From NCBI GenBank assembly GCA_020081605.1, contig JAHREC010000062.1, forward strand, positions 3,715,758-3,779,757: a stretch of 64,000 nucleotides of DNA, written 5' to 3'. Made by a program: the position numbers and the translations under genes. The notes below the pieces were generated by a model, which was not told where the DNA came from, did not search any database, and was given only the letters and a program-made list of their open reading frames with translations. Shown piece by piece: positions 1 to 11,539 of the stretch. The first letter of the stretch is position 1; every line of letters begins with the position of its first letter. This DNA comes from Albifimbria verrucaria (lineage: Eukaryota > Ascomycota > Sordariomycetes > Hypocreales > Stachybotryaceae).

Positions 1-754
1 TAAAGGAGTTGTTTATTTGTTTCCAGCAGAGGCTAAAGCCCTCAGAGTCCCAGTCTCTCGCCAACTCCCAACGCACCTTAACCTCGGTCCAAGCTGTTAT
101 GGTCATCAGGTTGGTCTGCAAATCCTGCACACTTTATGAACTAGGAGGACTCTATGGAGTGTTGGGGCTGGCGATCACTCAAAGTGCGTCTGTTTGGAGG
201 CGATGCTCACGATCAATTGTCACGAATGCGTGACACAACCAATTCTACTGCTTGGGGATTGTTCAATATGGAGGCCTGTTTTGACCGGCAATTCTTCAGG
301 AACCAATCTCAACACTTTTCGATTACAAGAACAGCAGAACTTGGTATCGCTGGTTCTTGTCGTCAGAATATCACCAAAAGCGACATGGTGCATCTAAAAG
401 CTATTTAGCCTATAATATACTACGGATAAATTGATAGCATTCGAGCATTCAGCTCTTACCTAGATCGTATAATATTAAAATATTGCCAATTGGTACCCGA
501 CACCAGGGAGTGAAATGGTGGATCCTTGTTAGTACGCCGATTGACTCACCCGTTCAACAGGTCTCAAGGTCCACTCCAACCGTGAGGTTGCTGAGAGATG
601 AAAAGTCAGAAAGAACTAGCATTTTGTGTTTTAACTAACAACAGAAGCAAGCATATGAAGACTTTTTGTTCGCGACATCTTTCAAATCAATTGAAATTCA
701 CTACTTCACTTATTTACTCATTATAGTATACGAACAGGACAGGTGCCACCAACA
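1..754. other. No supported gene
   Basis: Only short overlapping open frames occur here (up to 84 codons), with no recognisable domain, no convincing splice structure and an AT-rich tail. The last 150 bases probably hold the promoter and leader of the ASCH-domain gene that starts at 755. Confidence 0.6.
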
Positions 755-1216
755 ATGTCACAATACCCTACAGATCGAGAGGATGTTGTTACCTTTATGG
801 AAGAAGCATCGGCGGCTCTTGGGCAGAAACTTCCTCAGCCAAAGGAAGTTTTTCATTTCGGTGATGAAAGAGACTCGAAACCTGGCGATGAGCTGTTACA
901 AAATGCTTTGAAAGGCCTGAAGACGGGGACTACGACTTGGCCGATCCCTGAACCCAGACACTGGGACATCGGTGACTTGTCAGTCATCGTTAACAGCAAG
1001 GGCGAGCCAGTCGCTGTGATGAAGACTCTGTCGCTGGTCGAGTGCAAATTCAAGGATGTGACTGAAGAATTTGCCCTTTCGGAATACGAAGGCACTCGGG
1101 ACGATTATATTGATGGTCACAGGAACTTCTTCAAGCGTCAAGGCAAGGGACATTTTGATGATAATACAGTTATACTGACCGAAAGGTTCGAAATCATCTA
1201 TCAGAAAGGCAACTGA
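755..1216 (+). CDS. ASCH-domain protein (YhfF-like), 153 aa
   Basis: Intronless frame starting at the first true ATG (755); the frame is open 12 bases further upstream but only from a GTG. The layout matches bacterial YhfF-type ASCH domains: an N-terminal helix, the acidic segment FHFGDERDSKPGDELL, the basic strand GLKTGTTTWPIPEP (the G-x-K-T signature of the domain), the strand DLSVIVNSKGEPVAVMKT, then the YIDGHRNFF helix and a final ERFEIIY strand. ASCH domains are small beta-barrels related to PUA and are thought to bind RNA or nucleotides; no specific reaction is known for this branch. The protein is essentially one domain with no signal peptide, so it is probably cytosolic. It has no functional neighbour. 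The bacterial-type architecture and lack of introns make horizontal origin possible. Confidence 0.85.
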   Translation: MSQYPTDREDVVTFMEEASAALGQKLPQPKEVFHFGDERDSKPGDELLQNALKGLKTGTTTWPIPEPRHWDIGDLSVIVNSKGEPVAVMKTLSLVECKFKDVTEEFALSEYEGTRDDYIDGHRNFFKRQGKGHFDDNTVILTERFEIIYQKGN

Positions 1217-2580
1217 TTCATGTATTTTGTTGGAACACAAATAATTCTTGAAATAGGGTCGTTATTCAGCCAAACTCGAAGTGAAAACCAAAGGAAAAGC
1301 TACCAATATCGCAAATACTTCTATGTATTTCAATAAATAGCTTGAGAGAGATCGATGCACTATTTAACCTATAATCATGGCATCGAGTCACCAACCTATT
1401 TTGCAATACTGTCAATCAAGTTTTGGATGTTACGATGTGTATTTTCAACTCATTTTCGGGCGATAACAAAATACAAACTTCAATTACAGACTGTGACCAA
1501 TGCCGTTCCAAAACTAGGTAATTACCTAGCCCAGCAAATTTATCCTGAGGTTTTGTGGGAGCCTCGGTTATGGTACGAGGAAACCTTAATTCGTTTTACT
1601 ATGCGGATCATTTGACGCTTCAGTAAGAGTAGTGCCGTTTTGAAAAATAAGTATGAGAAGTCGACTCCAGCTCTCACTTATATCATGATAAGCTCTGAAA
1701 TCGACTTCTTCGGAGGTGTCACAAGTGACCGGTGGCGGAGACACTGAATATTAATTGCAGTTTCAGAATACTTGCCATTGCTTCTCCCCTGAAGTCCACT
1801 ATGGTTGGTCACACCGGGAAAAATGACAGAAGAAACGCCTGCCAAGACCATAAATGATATCTTGGATCCATGTCAGTCTCAATGAAATACTTTTCATGGC
1901 CTAGCCTGCTCCAGCTCATTTAACCACCATCGAGGGATTTTGGAAAATCCACTTTGCGAATTGTACTGGTCAGACATGATTTGAAGCCCATTGTGTAGAG
2001 ATATGGAGCTGGCTGCTGAGGTCATTGACTGGTATTGGGGGTGGAGGGAAGAGTTGTGAAGGCTCCCGCGGTTGCTTGAAGATCCAGTGCAATACTGACC
2101 GGTTCACAACGATGATTGTGCATTGTGTTCTCGTAGAGTAGCTCTTATGCTGCACGAGCGTCTTTTACCACGATGGGAATCAAATAATGTTGATCATTTC
2201 GACACCGATGGAGAAAGGCTCGTGGGGCAGTGCTGTTGGCGGGGCTCAGGGTCAGTCTGCCTCACCGAACAAGGGGTCGTAGTATTGCTTGCACTGCCAT
2301 CTGCTGGTTGGCTTCACTGCTGCGTTGGGTTTGTTTGCTCTTTATGTTCATTGGTGGGACGGCAACACCGCTGCAACATGCCGATCACCCTGTTCACGCA
2401 ATGCATCACAAGGTGGATGAGGTGCTATTTTAAAAACCGTTCATGAATCTATAAGTGCATTTCAGAGAACAAGAATCGGTTCTATTTTTTTACCACATCA
2501 TCCTGAGTCTAATCTGGTTTGAACACTCAATCCCTTGATTATATCGTTTTGTTTTTATTTCTTCTTTCCAGTTTCGCACG
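1217..2580. other. Gene-free stretch, 1.36 kb
   Basis: No frame over 107 codons and none with a recognisable motif. The sequence is AT-rich with scattered stops on both strands and looks like ordinary accessory intergenic DNA. The last 100 bases carry pyrimidine-rich sequence just before the start of the next gene. Confidence 0.6.
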
Positions 2581-4621
2581 ATGCCCAGCGCTCAGAAATC
2601 AGTCGTGCCAGTGCTCCGTCTTAGGCCGACCGTCCCCACCGAATGTATCACAACATATAATCGAGCTAAGCGAATAGATGGACCATGGCTAGCACACCCT
2701 GAATTGATTCAAGAGAAAACTATTTTGAGAATTTCACAAGCGATGACCTCACGCTCGACACCACTATGAATAACTATAGGGGTCTTTGGAAAGCAGAAAA
2801 GGCTCGGACACGTGAGAGCTTGAAGTCTGTAGAGAAAGGAGACATTAGAATTCTGAGTGTTGTTCAAATGGCCCCTTCGATAAACATGGAAAGCATGTTG
2901 GGTAAATCGGACGAGCAAATCACTCGCGAAATCGAGAGGCTGTACGTGGGCCCTTCAATGTATGTATTCACTCCAACATCATTTGGGGATGCTCAAATTG
3001 ACATGTCAAGCTATCTCATTCCTCGGTCACCAGCACCTCCAGGCATGATCGACCGTTTTCGTTCAGACTGGTCCTTGAATGCGCAAGGTATATACTATCG
3101 CCATTATTATTCACCTGGCTGGGTCACAGTAGGCCGGACCTTGTGGTTGCCAAGTCTACAAGACAAAGATTGGGATCATCATACGGAACAAGACCGTCGA
3201 ACAAGGGCACGGGCTTTCCTAAAGCATAATCTAGAAAATGAAACACGCCATAAGAGTGAATATGCATGGGATGCAGATGCGTGGACCGATGTTTTCGGAA
3301 AAATGAGAGATGACCCATTGGTGGCAGCGTAAGCTAATCTGGCCACTTTTCAGACCTCAAGAGCTAACAAATACAGTGATAAGCACGATTACAATACCAT
3401 TGGCTGTGAGACCGACGAGCTGTCATGTCTCTTGAATGGCAAATCAAAGATGATTAAGAGGACCCCTGACGCAACGTTCGGACTCACCACATTTCGATCG
3501 TCAAATGATGAGGGTTGTGATCCAGTACTTGGACATATAAACTTGGATGCAATGCTTTTGAATCGCCACACTGGTCTTCAAAGTGACCCAAACTGGGGTG
3601 GAGTAAGCCTGGCCTTCCCATTCGCAGCCTATGAAGCCAAGGGTTGGAGCGGCGATCCTCGAGTGGCCCGTCGACAGGTAACTTCAGCAGGAGCAGCTTA
3701 TCTCGACATGCTGGATAAGCTTGCACGACAACCAGGAGCTCACGGCTCTTTGAGTGGAGTTTACCAGACGGATCAAAGTCATAATAACCAAGTTTTTTGT
3801 TACACTTCGTTTGGCTCTCATTGGCACGTTTTGGTGGGTTACAAAAGGCCGAGACTTCAGCGAGAGCATGCACAATGTGCAGGCATGAGCGAATCTGTAT
3901 ATGTAAGATGTCTTTAACCTTGTGGAGCCTTTTATTTCTAACCCCTTGGGCCTAGGTATTTCAAAGAATATGGAGTGGTCGTGTAACCACCGAGCGACGA
4001 GCTTGGGAACTTTTATCATTTGTTGACCAGATACACCAATGGGGTATCACAGCCTTCAGGGACTATGTGACGCGCCATTTAAAAGTTTGGCATGAATACA
4101 CGCAGAGGTGTATATTAAGCGACGTCGGATTCATGCTTTTCCATCAGTCTTTAGGTTTTACGAATATCGGCTTTGTTGAAGAGAACGGTAGTGTGACATT
4201 CCAAGCACTTGAGTGTTGCCTGCAACTTCCGGCTTGGACTCAGCATCTCTCAAAGAAGATTCAAGACAAGCTCAAGCGCAGGGCTGCGATTCAGTTAGCA
4301 ACTGCTTACGAAAAACTCATCATCAAAAGTAAAGCTAGATGTGAGAATGGCCGTGCAATGCAGACTTGGGCTTCGGAGGCGCGTCACTCTTCCGAAAGTC
4401 AAGGCTATTCCTTGGCAGACTTCAGAGAAATCGAATCACGTCTGTTTGAAATATTTGAAGATGATGAGATTGAGATGCAAGCTGTCTTATCGAAATGGGA
4501 AGAGCTCCTTCTCGTGGCTCCACGAAGAGAGGCCAAACTAGGAGAACGTGCAGTGCAAAGCACATCATTTGCGGAACCGCGAGGACAAAAACGGAAGCGA
4601 GCGCAGGACGATAAGGCGTGA
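2581..4621 (+). CDS. Fungal PD-(D/E)XK nuclease-like domain protein, about 646 aa
   Basis: Three exons: 2581-3328, 3377-3902 and 3956-4621. Intron 1 runs from GTAAGC to TACAG with a GCTAAC branch site; intron 2 runs from GTAAGA to CCTAG. One A appears to be missing in the A-run 2716-2719; adding it joins the N-terminus to the rest and gives 647 whole codons. The middle holds the block HKSEYAWDADAWTDVFGKMR and then FPFAAYEAKGW, whose E-x-K resembles the active-site half-motif of PD-(D/E)XK folds. The basic C-terminus (RGQKRKRAQDDK) looks like a nuclear signal. This large fungal family is uncharacterised; nuclease activity is inferred from fold only. The neighbours do not suggest a role. Confidence 0.8.
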
Positions 4622-5268
4622 ATTGGTTTATCTGGTATATAGAGTACAAGCGGGCAGTAATCCATTCAATACCCTTTCCCTCTAGGATGAATACTCCTGC
4701 ATTTCCTTGAGCGCATCACAGGCACTGACTTCTTTACTCACATCTGGGTATTCCTTATAACTGTCATACGCCTATCGCATAATGCTGATGATATCACACT
4801 TTCCTACGATGCAGGCTGTATAGCATATCTTGATCGGAATTCACCACTTGCATTACGTTGTTGATCATAAAAGACGGCATAAAAGATGGCCAGACAAGTG
4901 CCACTGCGTTCATCCTAAACGAAGCGGGGTGGCAAACCGAGATTGAAGCTCAATTGGCATGCCTGGAATGCCAGACTTCATCATAGCTGGTAGTTATGAA
5001 GCTTTAGATTCCTCGTCATTATGATATGTTTCCTCAAGTCCAACCGGTTATCGAGTGAGCGAGTTCCGCCACGCAAGCCGTACTTTCATGACCAGAAGGT
5101 TAGACAGGTAGTATATGCAGGGGCAACAGCTGGTGTTCTGAGAACCAGCCATCAGTGCCATGTTAGTGTGTAGAGGCCCCATTGACTTGGCCAAGAGAAT
5201 CGCGGTTCTCTCGACTAAACCTAGGAATAATGACAAGCTATTATTGCCGCGAAACAACGCTCTTCTGT
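4622..5268. other. No supported gene
   Basis: No frame with a recognisable motif. The 3' flank of the PD-(D/E)XK-like gene is followed by mixed-composition DNA. Confidence 0.6.
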
Positions 5269-5480
5269 TCATGGAAGTTCTCGTCTTTGCGAATTTATGT
5301 CAAGTTCATGCCTCTGCCCATCGGCAGCCAACTCGTGTTTGTCAACGGAGGCTTGGCGGCTCTGTTCTCTTTGTGCGTTCTGTGTAGCGTCAAGCTCCGG
5401 CTTTGAGTGAGGGTTCTCTTCAGGAGCGGCGCGTGATGCCGTGGCCTTCTTCCGGCAATGGTTTGTTGGGACAGAAAACA
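5269..5480 (-). pseudogene. Detached C-terminal tail exon of a membrane protein
   Basis: A minus-strand frame of about 65 codons ends at 5269. It begins with a short basic stretch (CRKKATA) and continues as a charged tail with repeated HEL-type units (SKPELDATQ, DKHELAADGQRHELD, RRELP). Basic stop-transfer residues followed by PELDA/HELP-rich tails are common at the cytoplasmic ends of fungal single-pass surface proteins. The gene at 5789-6411 lies just upstream on the same strand and lacks exactly such a tail. I infer that this is its lost last exon, separated by about 300 AT-rich bases. It could instead be the end of an unrelated degraded gene. Confidence 0.4.
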
Positions 5481-5788
5481 ACACCACACCCCAAGTCGTA
5501 AGTAAGTTACTTAGAAGAGTAGAATAATAGCATCACAGAAGATAGTAAGTAAAATTAGGCATTACATATCATCTGATCAATTGATACTTCGTAGAAGCGT
5601 AAGGTAGGAAGCAAAGAATTGTATTCATAAAAAGGGTAAGAGATACTTGCTTGTCCCTTCTTATCAAGTTGGGCAATCTGCAGTCTTTATACCCGTAAGA
5701 AGGGTAATGAAAATAAGCTAGTCTAGGGAAATAAAATAAAACGCTGTGTTCCTTGCGTCAATCCACGCCCAACACAACGGAAGACGAA
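5481..5788. other. AT-rich spacer between a surface-protein gene and its presumed tail
   Basis: About 300 bases, strongly AT-rich, with several GTAAG/GGGTAA-like short repeats and no open frame. It may be a long intron, a small insertion, or the 3' flank of the gene at 5789-6411. Confidence 0.4.
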
Positions 5789-6411
5789 TCAAACCAGCAC
5801 AGCCAACATAGCTAAGCCAGCGACTGCACCCACTGCAATTCCTGCTACGGCTCCGGTTCCGAGACCATTTCTCTGGGAAGACTCTGAACTTTCGGAGCCG
5901 TTTGGTTCGTTAACGGTCCCTGGAGTGGTACGTGAGCTCGTTCGGCTTTGACCCGTCGATGGATTCGAAGATGGTATAGAGGTATCTGAACTCGATGATG
6001 TTGTAGTAACTGCCATCCCAATTAGCCTCACAGTTGACATTGAATAGCTTCTGTTATCTCACAAGGTCTGCTAGGAGTGGTTTCAGTGGTTTCAAAGGTT
6101 GCAGAAGTTCCAGTCATTTCAGGAGGTGTAGAGATTTCAGAGGTTTCAGTGGTGCACAGGCCTGTGTACCAAGCTCGGATACTGAATAAATCCTGAGATT
6201 GTGTGCATGGCTCATCGCAGACAGCCGTGGCAGCTGTGTAAAACGACTGCAAGTCACGATTGGAGCAGAAACAAGAGATGTAGGCATCTTCGTCGTCCTC
6301 AGGAACAGACGGGGGCACACAACCACCATTCGCATCGAACAGTAGGCCGCAACTCGATGCGCAGGGCGGCAAGGAATTGAAAGGCACAATTGTGGTCAAC
6401 GGCTGTGCCAT
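5789..6411 (-). CDS. Cys-rich surface protein with Ser/Thr linker and one membrane segment, 189 aa
   Basis: Two exons, 6063-6411 and 5789-6009. The 53-base intron has a GTGAGA donor, a GCTAAT branch site and a GGCAG acceptor, and joins in phase. ATG at 6411 is the first in frame; the better-known relatives begin with a signal peptide, so an upstream first exon may be missing here. The N-terminal half has eight Cys in a compact pattern (CASSCG, CFCS, CDEPC, GLC) like extracellular domains of fungal membrane proteins. A Ser/Thr-rich linker follows, then the hydrophobic segment GAVAGIAVGAVAGLAMLAVL. Translation stops one residue after that segment (TGA at 5791-5789), leaving no stop-transfer or cytoplasmic tail. 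It probably acts at the cell surface; the ligand is unknown. Confidence 0.65.
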
Positions 6412-6758
6412 GGTCCTTGTATGGTTCAAATCGACGTATATTTCAGATACTCAATGTGCCCTCGTGTCCGATGGTGCTCAGAAAAGAAAGGGGCAGCCTT
6501 GCCAGCACTCGACAAGTAAGGCTGGCCAGATTGTCAAGGTTGCCTTATTATGGCCCCCACGCAATAATCATTCCCCTGCGGGGTTGATCCGTGTTCAGAC
6601 CATTCACATCATGACCTCAAGGTCCTGAATTTGGGGTAGTTCCTCAATGATTATTTGGTGGGATCATCGCCATATCTACTATTATCCTATTGAACAATAC
6701 ATCAAAGCCCGTGAAAACTTCAATGCAAACCAAATAATAGAAGCAATAAGGAAAAATC
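6412..6758. other. Short gene-free interval
   Basis: No coding frame of note. It separates the start of the surface-protein gene from the 3' end of the L-amino-acid oxidase gene, both on the minus strand. Confidence 0.6.
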
Positions 6759-8629
6759 TCATCCTTCAAACACGAACATGCTCTCCTTTACGAAGTTGAC
6801 CCAGTGCCACCTGCAGGTGTGCGGTTCCATATTCCCGGTCTCAAGCTCTTGAACCTTGTCCCAATTCCTCCTTAACAACGCCAGGTGATGCCACATCTTA
6901 TAGCGGTACAAGAAGCGATGGACAGCAGCATAAGCACTATCAAGTGCTCCCACAATCCACGCATGATGGGCGCTGGATGCTTCGCCGACAATGTGGAACT
7001 TACTTTGAGCTGCTGGACGGGTCAAGTATGGATAAAGGTTGCTGAATTGGCCTGGGCCGAAAAGTGCAAAAGCACCTGCTGTGTGAGAGTCATGAGTCCA
7101 GGAATATGCATGGTAGACGCCCGTATAAGCATCTTTAATCTGCTTGTAGGTGATTTTGCCTTTGTGCAAGCGAGCAAGGTCTTGCAGAATCAGCTCCACC
7201 AACTCTTCGTTGCTGGGCTTCTCCGAGTTGTCTATCAGCGAGCCCATGCGACACGCATCCTGAGACCATGTATAGGAAGCTAAGAGGACAGCATCCTTGT
7301 TAGGGCCATCGTGCAGATTATAGGACGGGTAGACGCATGTGCGCAGGGGTAGATCAGTGTTAGCTACACCCCTCTACGAGACCACAATCCACAATCCACC
7401 ACGGGTAACGGAACTTGAGCGCAATCTTGGCCGAATCGTCGTAGTGAAGGCTGCGGATCGCATCCTTCTGCGATGGATGGAGCTCTAGCGTACGCAAATC
7501 CATACGGGCAAGGCAGCCAAGTGATGTGGTGGTAAAGACCGAGCTGTAGCCCTCACGAGGCTTGTCTTCGCCGGCGCACTTGACAGACATGTTTCCATCT
7601 TCTTCAAGATCCATATCAATTGAGATAGCCTCGACTCGTTTACTCGTCTCCACTTGCGTTTCCAGACCTGCCACCATCGCCTCGGTAAGTTTGGTGGTGC
7701 CACCCTCGATACAGTACCACTGTACTTTGGGCCCGTAGTCGAAATCGAGTGAGTCGAAGACGCTTTCGGAAAACGCCTGGTCAAAGAGGTTTGTCGCAGT
7801 GCCTTGAGTCTCCATCCACTGAATAGCGAAGAAATTGTATTTGGGTTCCTTTCCTTCTGGCCCGCCTCGCTTTAGGTACTCTCGCGTGCTGAAGTCATCC
7901 ACATCCATTAGCATTTTGTAGCCCTTCTTAAAATTCTCTTTCAAGGCCTCTTTGTATGGACCAAAAGTGTCCTTTAGGATGTTGTCGACGTTATCGACAA
8001 CCTCAGGAGGCACGGAGCCTCCATTCCTGGTGCTGACGTGGTAGGGATCCTCGGTATCCGGGACCCAGAGACGATCGTTGAATAATTGGGGACAAGCTGC
8101 ATTCTTCGATTTAGGCGTGAGGCAGTAATTGATGAGAGGCATATTTGTACGCTTAAATAATGCAAATGTACGATCCATAAGAGGAATATCAGGGTATCGC
8201 ATGGCACCAATGTCGTAGTAGTCATGGGGTTCTTCGCTGAATTTGTGTGTGTACAAGCGACCCCAACTCTAGTATTAGACTCCAGGATGTCATAGGTGAG
8301 GTTGGGAATGTTTAGATCTTGCAGAATAGTCGCAATATAAAGCCCTGCAACACCGGCGCCTACAATGCACACCTTCCTGGGAGGAAAGGTTATGTCTGCG
8401 ATAGCATTACTATTGCTGAGGTGTTCGTTTGCTGCTGTCCTTTCTGCAAAGTTCGGATCGGGGGCAGCTGGTCAGGGCTCAGGTGAATTGCACCGCCAGG
8501 TTGAGGTATGGGCAGAGTGCCGTTGCTCATATTGATCTTGTTGATTTCTGCGGCGAGCGTCTCGCGGATGAGGCGACGAGCCCATGCGCTCTTGAGCGAG
8601 GTAGGCTCTTGAGTAATGGCTGCACTCAT
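6759..8629 (-). CDS. L-amino-acid oxidase (FAD amine oxidase), about 624 aa after frame correction
   Basis: Catalyses oxidative deamination of L-amino acids to 2-oxo acids with release of ammonia and H2O2. ATG at 8629. The dinucleotide-binding motif VCIVGAGVAGLY is near residue 90, followed by RLYTHKF, the DIGAMRYPDIP segment, the WIVDCGL substrate-side segment, and near the C-terminus FHIVGEASSAHHAWIVGALD with the second FAD contact. No intron is needed. The frame breaks three times: near 8448-8450 (one A of the plus-strand run missing), 8261-8264 (one C missing) and 7369-7372 (two C missing, or one extra). With these restored the gene has exactly 625 codons and reads through without stops, so decay is less likely than sequence error. 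It is transcribed divergently from another FAD oxidase. Confidence 0.92.
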
Positions 8630-9367
8630 GATGTTAATGCTCAAGTACAGAAGATGGTAGGAAATCGCGACAGAAGATGAACTTTGGCAATGAAAGTTTC
8701 TTTTCTAGTTAATTGTCTTGAGGATGTGGTTTATATAATATTCTTGATACACCTAGTCTAGAACATGGGTGGCAACGGCTCAATAGCGTGAGCATCCCGG
8801 TACGTGCATGCGTGCCAGATACTCTTTCCACGTTGTCCAATAACCAACTATTGATGCAACAGATGACAGTTGGGTAAGACATCTCTCGGATGAGATATGT
8901 TGGCTGTTGCTGAAATGGGGACATGCCGCATCAAGTTCAGCCTTAAATGCAACCTGGTGAGGTAAGAAATCCAATGGGAGGCTCTGGCCACGGCTTCACC
9001 AACCTTGGCAGCTGAAAGCCGGGAGGTGGGCGAATACCACAACTAGCATGAAAACTCTCCGCAGGAGTCTAGACTTGTTTGCTTTTCAGCTAGCCATCTC
9101 TTTGCCAGAGAATGAGACATGCTGATTATCGACCCGTTTTACAGCTTCTAGCGGCTCGTCTTACATGCAGTATCCAGTAGTGCTCTGCAACAAGCTATAG
9201 TTGGTATAGCGTGCGTCTAGCTCAGAGCTGTGCCACTACTCTATGCTCCGGAATGCAATGAGACATGAATGGACATATGATCGCATAAAACAGCCTGAGA
9301 AGCCCTAATGAACAGATGTCCAACAGCTGTGTGCGCTCAGAGATTTGTAACATCACACCTCTACATC
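8630..9367. promoter_or_regulatory. Divergent promoter region between two FAD oxidases
   Basis: These 738 non-coding bases separate the start codons of the minus-strand L-amino-acid oxidase and the plus-strand sarcosine-oxidase-like gene. One TTATCG at 9126-9131 reads CGATAA on the minus strand and fits the HGATAR consensus of GATA nitrogen regulators. One site proves nothing; co-regulation is an inference from the head-to-head layout and related chemistry. Confidence 0.4.
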
Positions 9368-11019
9368 ATGGTAGCAGAACTATTCGACGTTGTGGTGATC
9401 GGCGGAGGCCCTGTAGGCCTCGCCTCAGCCTATGAGACTGCAAAGGCTGGGGCTAAGGTCCTGGTCCTTGAGCAAAACAATTTCTTCAATCAGGCGGGGA
9501 GCTCCGGCGATTTGGCTCGAATGTTCCGCACGATGTAAGACCCATTGCTGTTCGAACGTACAATCACAAAAACTCAATGACATAGGTACACCGAAGAGTT
9601 CATGGCTGAGCTGGCCAAAGATGCGATGGCTCTTTGGGACGATCTTGAAAAAGACTCTGGAACATCGCTCCGGTGGATGAGCGGATTATTGAACTTTGGA
9701 GATAAAGACTATGGCGGCAACACCCCAGAAGGTCCGTGATCAAAATGAACATGCCTCATATTCACTTCCTAATGGCTTATACAGGGACCTTGATGGGGCC
9801 AGTCCCAAATCTCAAGAAGCTTGGCATGACTTACCAAGAGTGTAAGATCAATCAACAGCATTTTGAGCACAATCTAGTCCGAAACTAACTTGGACCACCA
9901 GTGACGGCAAAGGATATTGAAGCCAAATACCCATTCAAAAACCTGCCGCAAGACTGGGTTGGGCTATATGCTCCTGATAACGGCGTCATCAACGTCCAAC
10001 TCCTGCTGAGGACGTTGATGAGCTTGGCAAAGGACTATGGCGCAGTAGCAAAGCAGCATACGCGAGTGAAATCTATCACACCCTCTGAGAGTGACAAGGA
10101 CATTTGGCAGGTTCGGGCTATTCAGCACGAGACGGACGAGGTGACCTACAGCACCAAGAAGATCATCATAACCTCTGGTGCTTATGTGAACCATGTTCTC
10201 AAGCCGAGCTTCGGCATTTCGCTGGACTTGGACATATGGGAAATGGTGGCGAGCTACTTCAACTGCAATGCCGGCCCAAAGGGCACCATCTTCCCAAGTA
10301 TGCTTCGCATTACAGCGCACTCTGCGTCTACCTATCTTTTGAATATGCAAGCTGACTATCCCACCTCAGGCATGTGGTTCCAATTCTCGCCAGACAAGGA
10401 TGGTAGGTCTCAACTGTTTTACGGTTTTCCTACCGTGCCATGGGGGCCGCCGAATGTGGTCAGGATTGCTGTCGATGCAGCGACTCGTCGTATTAAAGAC
10501 CCAGACGAGAGGCAAGCAAATGTTTTCAGCCCCGACGACATTCGGGATACCCAAGACTTCATCCGAGACCATGTAACTGGCGTCGACTATACCGTACCGG
10601 CGTCCACGCTAAGCTGCCTGCAAACCAACGTATTCGGTATGTGTCCAAATCAGTATACATCCCATTATTTGTGTCGAGGCAATGCTAATTAATCTCTGAT
10701 CATAGATAATATGTTCGTTTTAGACTTTATTCCAGAAGAGTATCTCAATGGAGGAGCAAAAGACAGCGTCGTAGTGTTCACAGCCGGTTGGGCCATGAAG
10801 TTCGTACCATTACTTGGCAAGGCATTGGCCGAGTTGGCGCTGCAAGGCCATTCCAGCTATGCACGTAAAGACTTTGCCATCACGCGCAAAGATTCTACGA
10901 CAGGAAAGGGAATCATCGTGAAGGAGGATGAGCCTGATGTGAATTGCCTAAGCTCATTTTCTTTTGCTCAGCAAGCATCAGGCTCTTCCATACGAGGACT
11001 GCACAACACGAACATATAG
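9368..11019 (+). CDS. FAD-dependent oxidase of the sarcosine/N-methyl-amino-acid oxidase family, about 472 aa
   Basis: Five exons: 9368-9534, 9586-9731, 9785-9841, 9902-10636 and 10706-11019. Every junction keeps phase, and no frame break is needed. The N-terminus has the Rossmann motif VVVIGGGPVGLASAY, then VLVLEQ and GSSGDLARMFRTMY, the usual FAD-binding arrangement of monomeric sarcosine and N-methyltryptophan oxidases. The C-terminal half has the FVLDFIPE and FTAGWAMKFVPLLG segments expected of the substrate and flavin side. The family oxidises secondary or N-methylated amines and releases H2O2; the substrate cannot be read from the sequence. It faces the L-amino-acid oxidase gene across a shared upstream region. 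Confidence 0.88.
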
Positions 11020-11539
11020 TTGAGGAATATCACCATTTTGGAGAAATGTAAGCAATGCTCTTGAACTCTCAAGGTCGATGATTAAGACCCCTTGCTGGAA
11101 ACTGAAGATGAAACTTAAAGATCTATGTCTTCTGGAGGATCTGGTTTCCGCGTGTTGGACAGTTATCAGACTTGGCCACAGCCATGATACTTGCATGTAA
11201 GCGCACGAGAAGGGCACAGCGCTGTTGTCCTATGATAGCCATAATTCCTCCATTTGGCTCAGTTTACATACATAATTCTGCGCCGTAAGGACTTTCCTAG
11301 CACACTTGGGCTTTCTACTGAAAAACCATACCAACCATGAGCAGCACCGACGACTTATTACTGGACTGGCCTGTCAAGGTTTAGCACACATGATTACGAC
11401 CAGAGCCGATGCAAAGTTGTCAGGCTTCATAATAGAAGCTAATTTGTTTCATTCCTCATTAATCTGTGATGACGAATGCCTCTGCCTGCGCATGCTACAC
11501 AAACTCCACGATCTGAGTGCTGTGGAGTTGACGAAATGG
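11020..11539. other. Gene-free interval
   Basis: No supported coding frame. It lies between the oxidase stop codon and the transposase remnant; weak frames in the last 100 bases may be eroded transposon sequence. Confidence 0.5.

Noticed and set aside
9..408. Short overlapping frames at the left edge
   Set aside because: Three different frames overlap over the same 400 bases, none with a motif; probably chance.
7360..7380. A short intron explaining the LAAO break
   Set aside because: Homology continues on both sides with no gap of intron size and no GT/AG pair at the break.
6759..8629. LAAO as a pseudogene
   Set aside because: Three frame breaks would normally mean decay, but all lie in homopolymers, the corrected length is whole, and there are no internal stops or missing catalytic segments.
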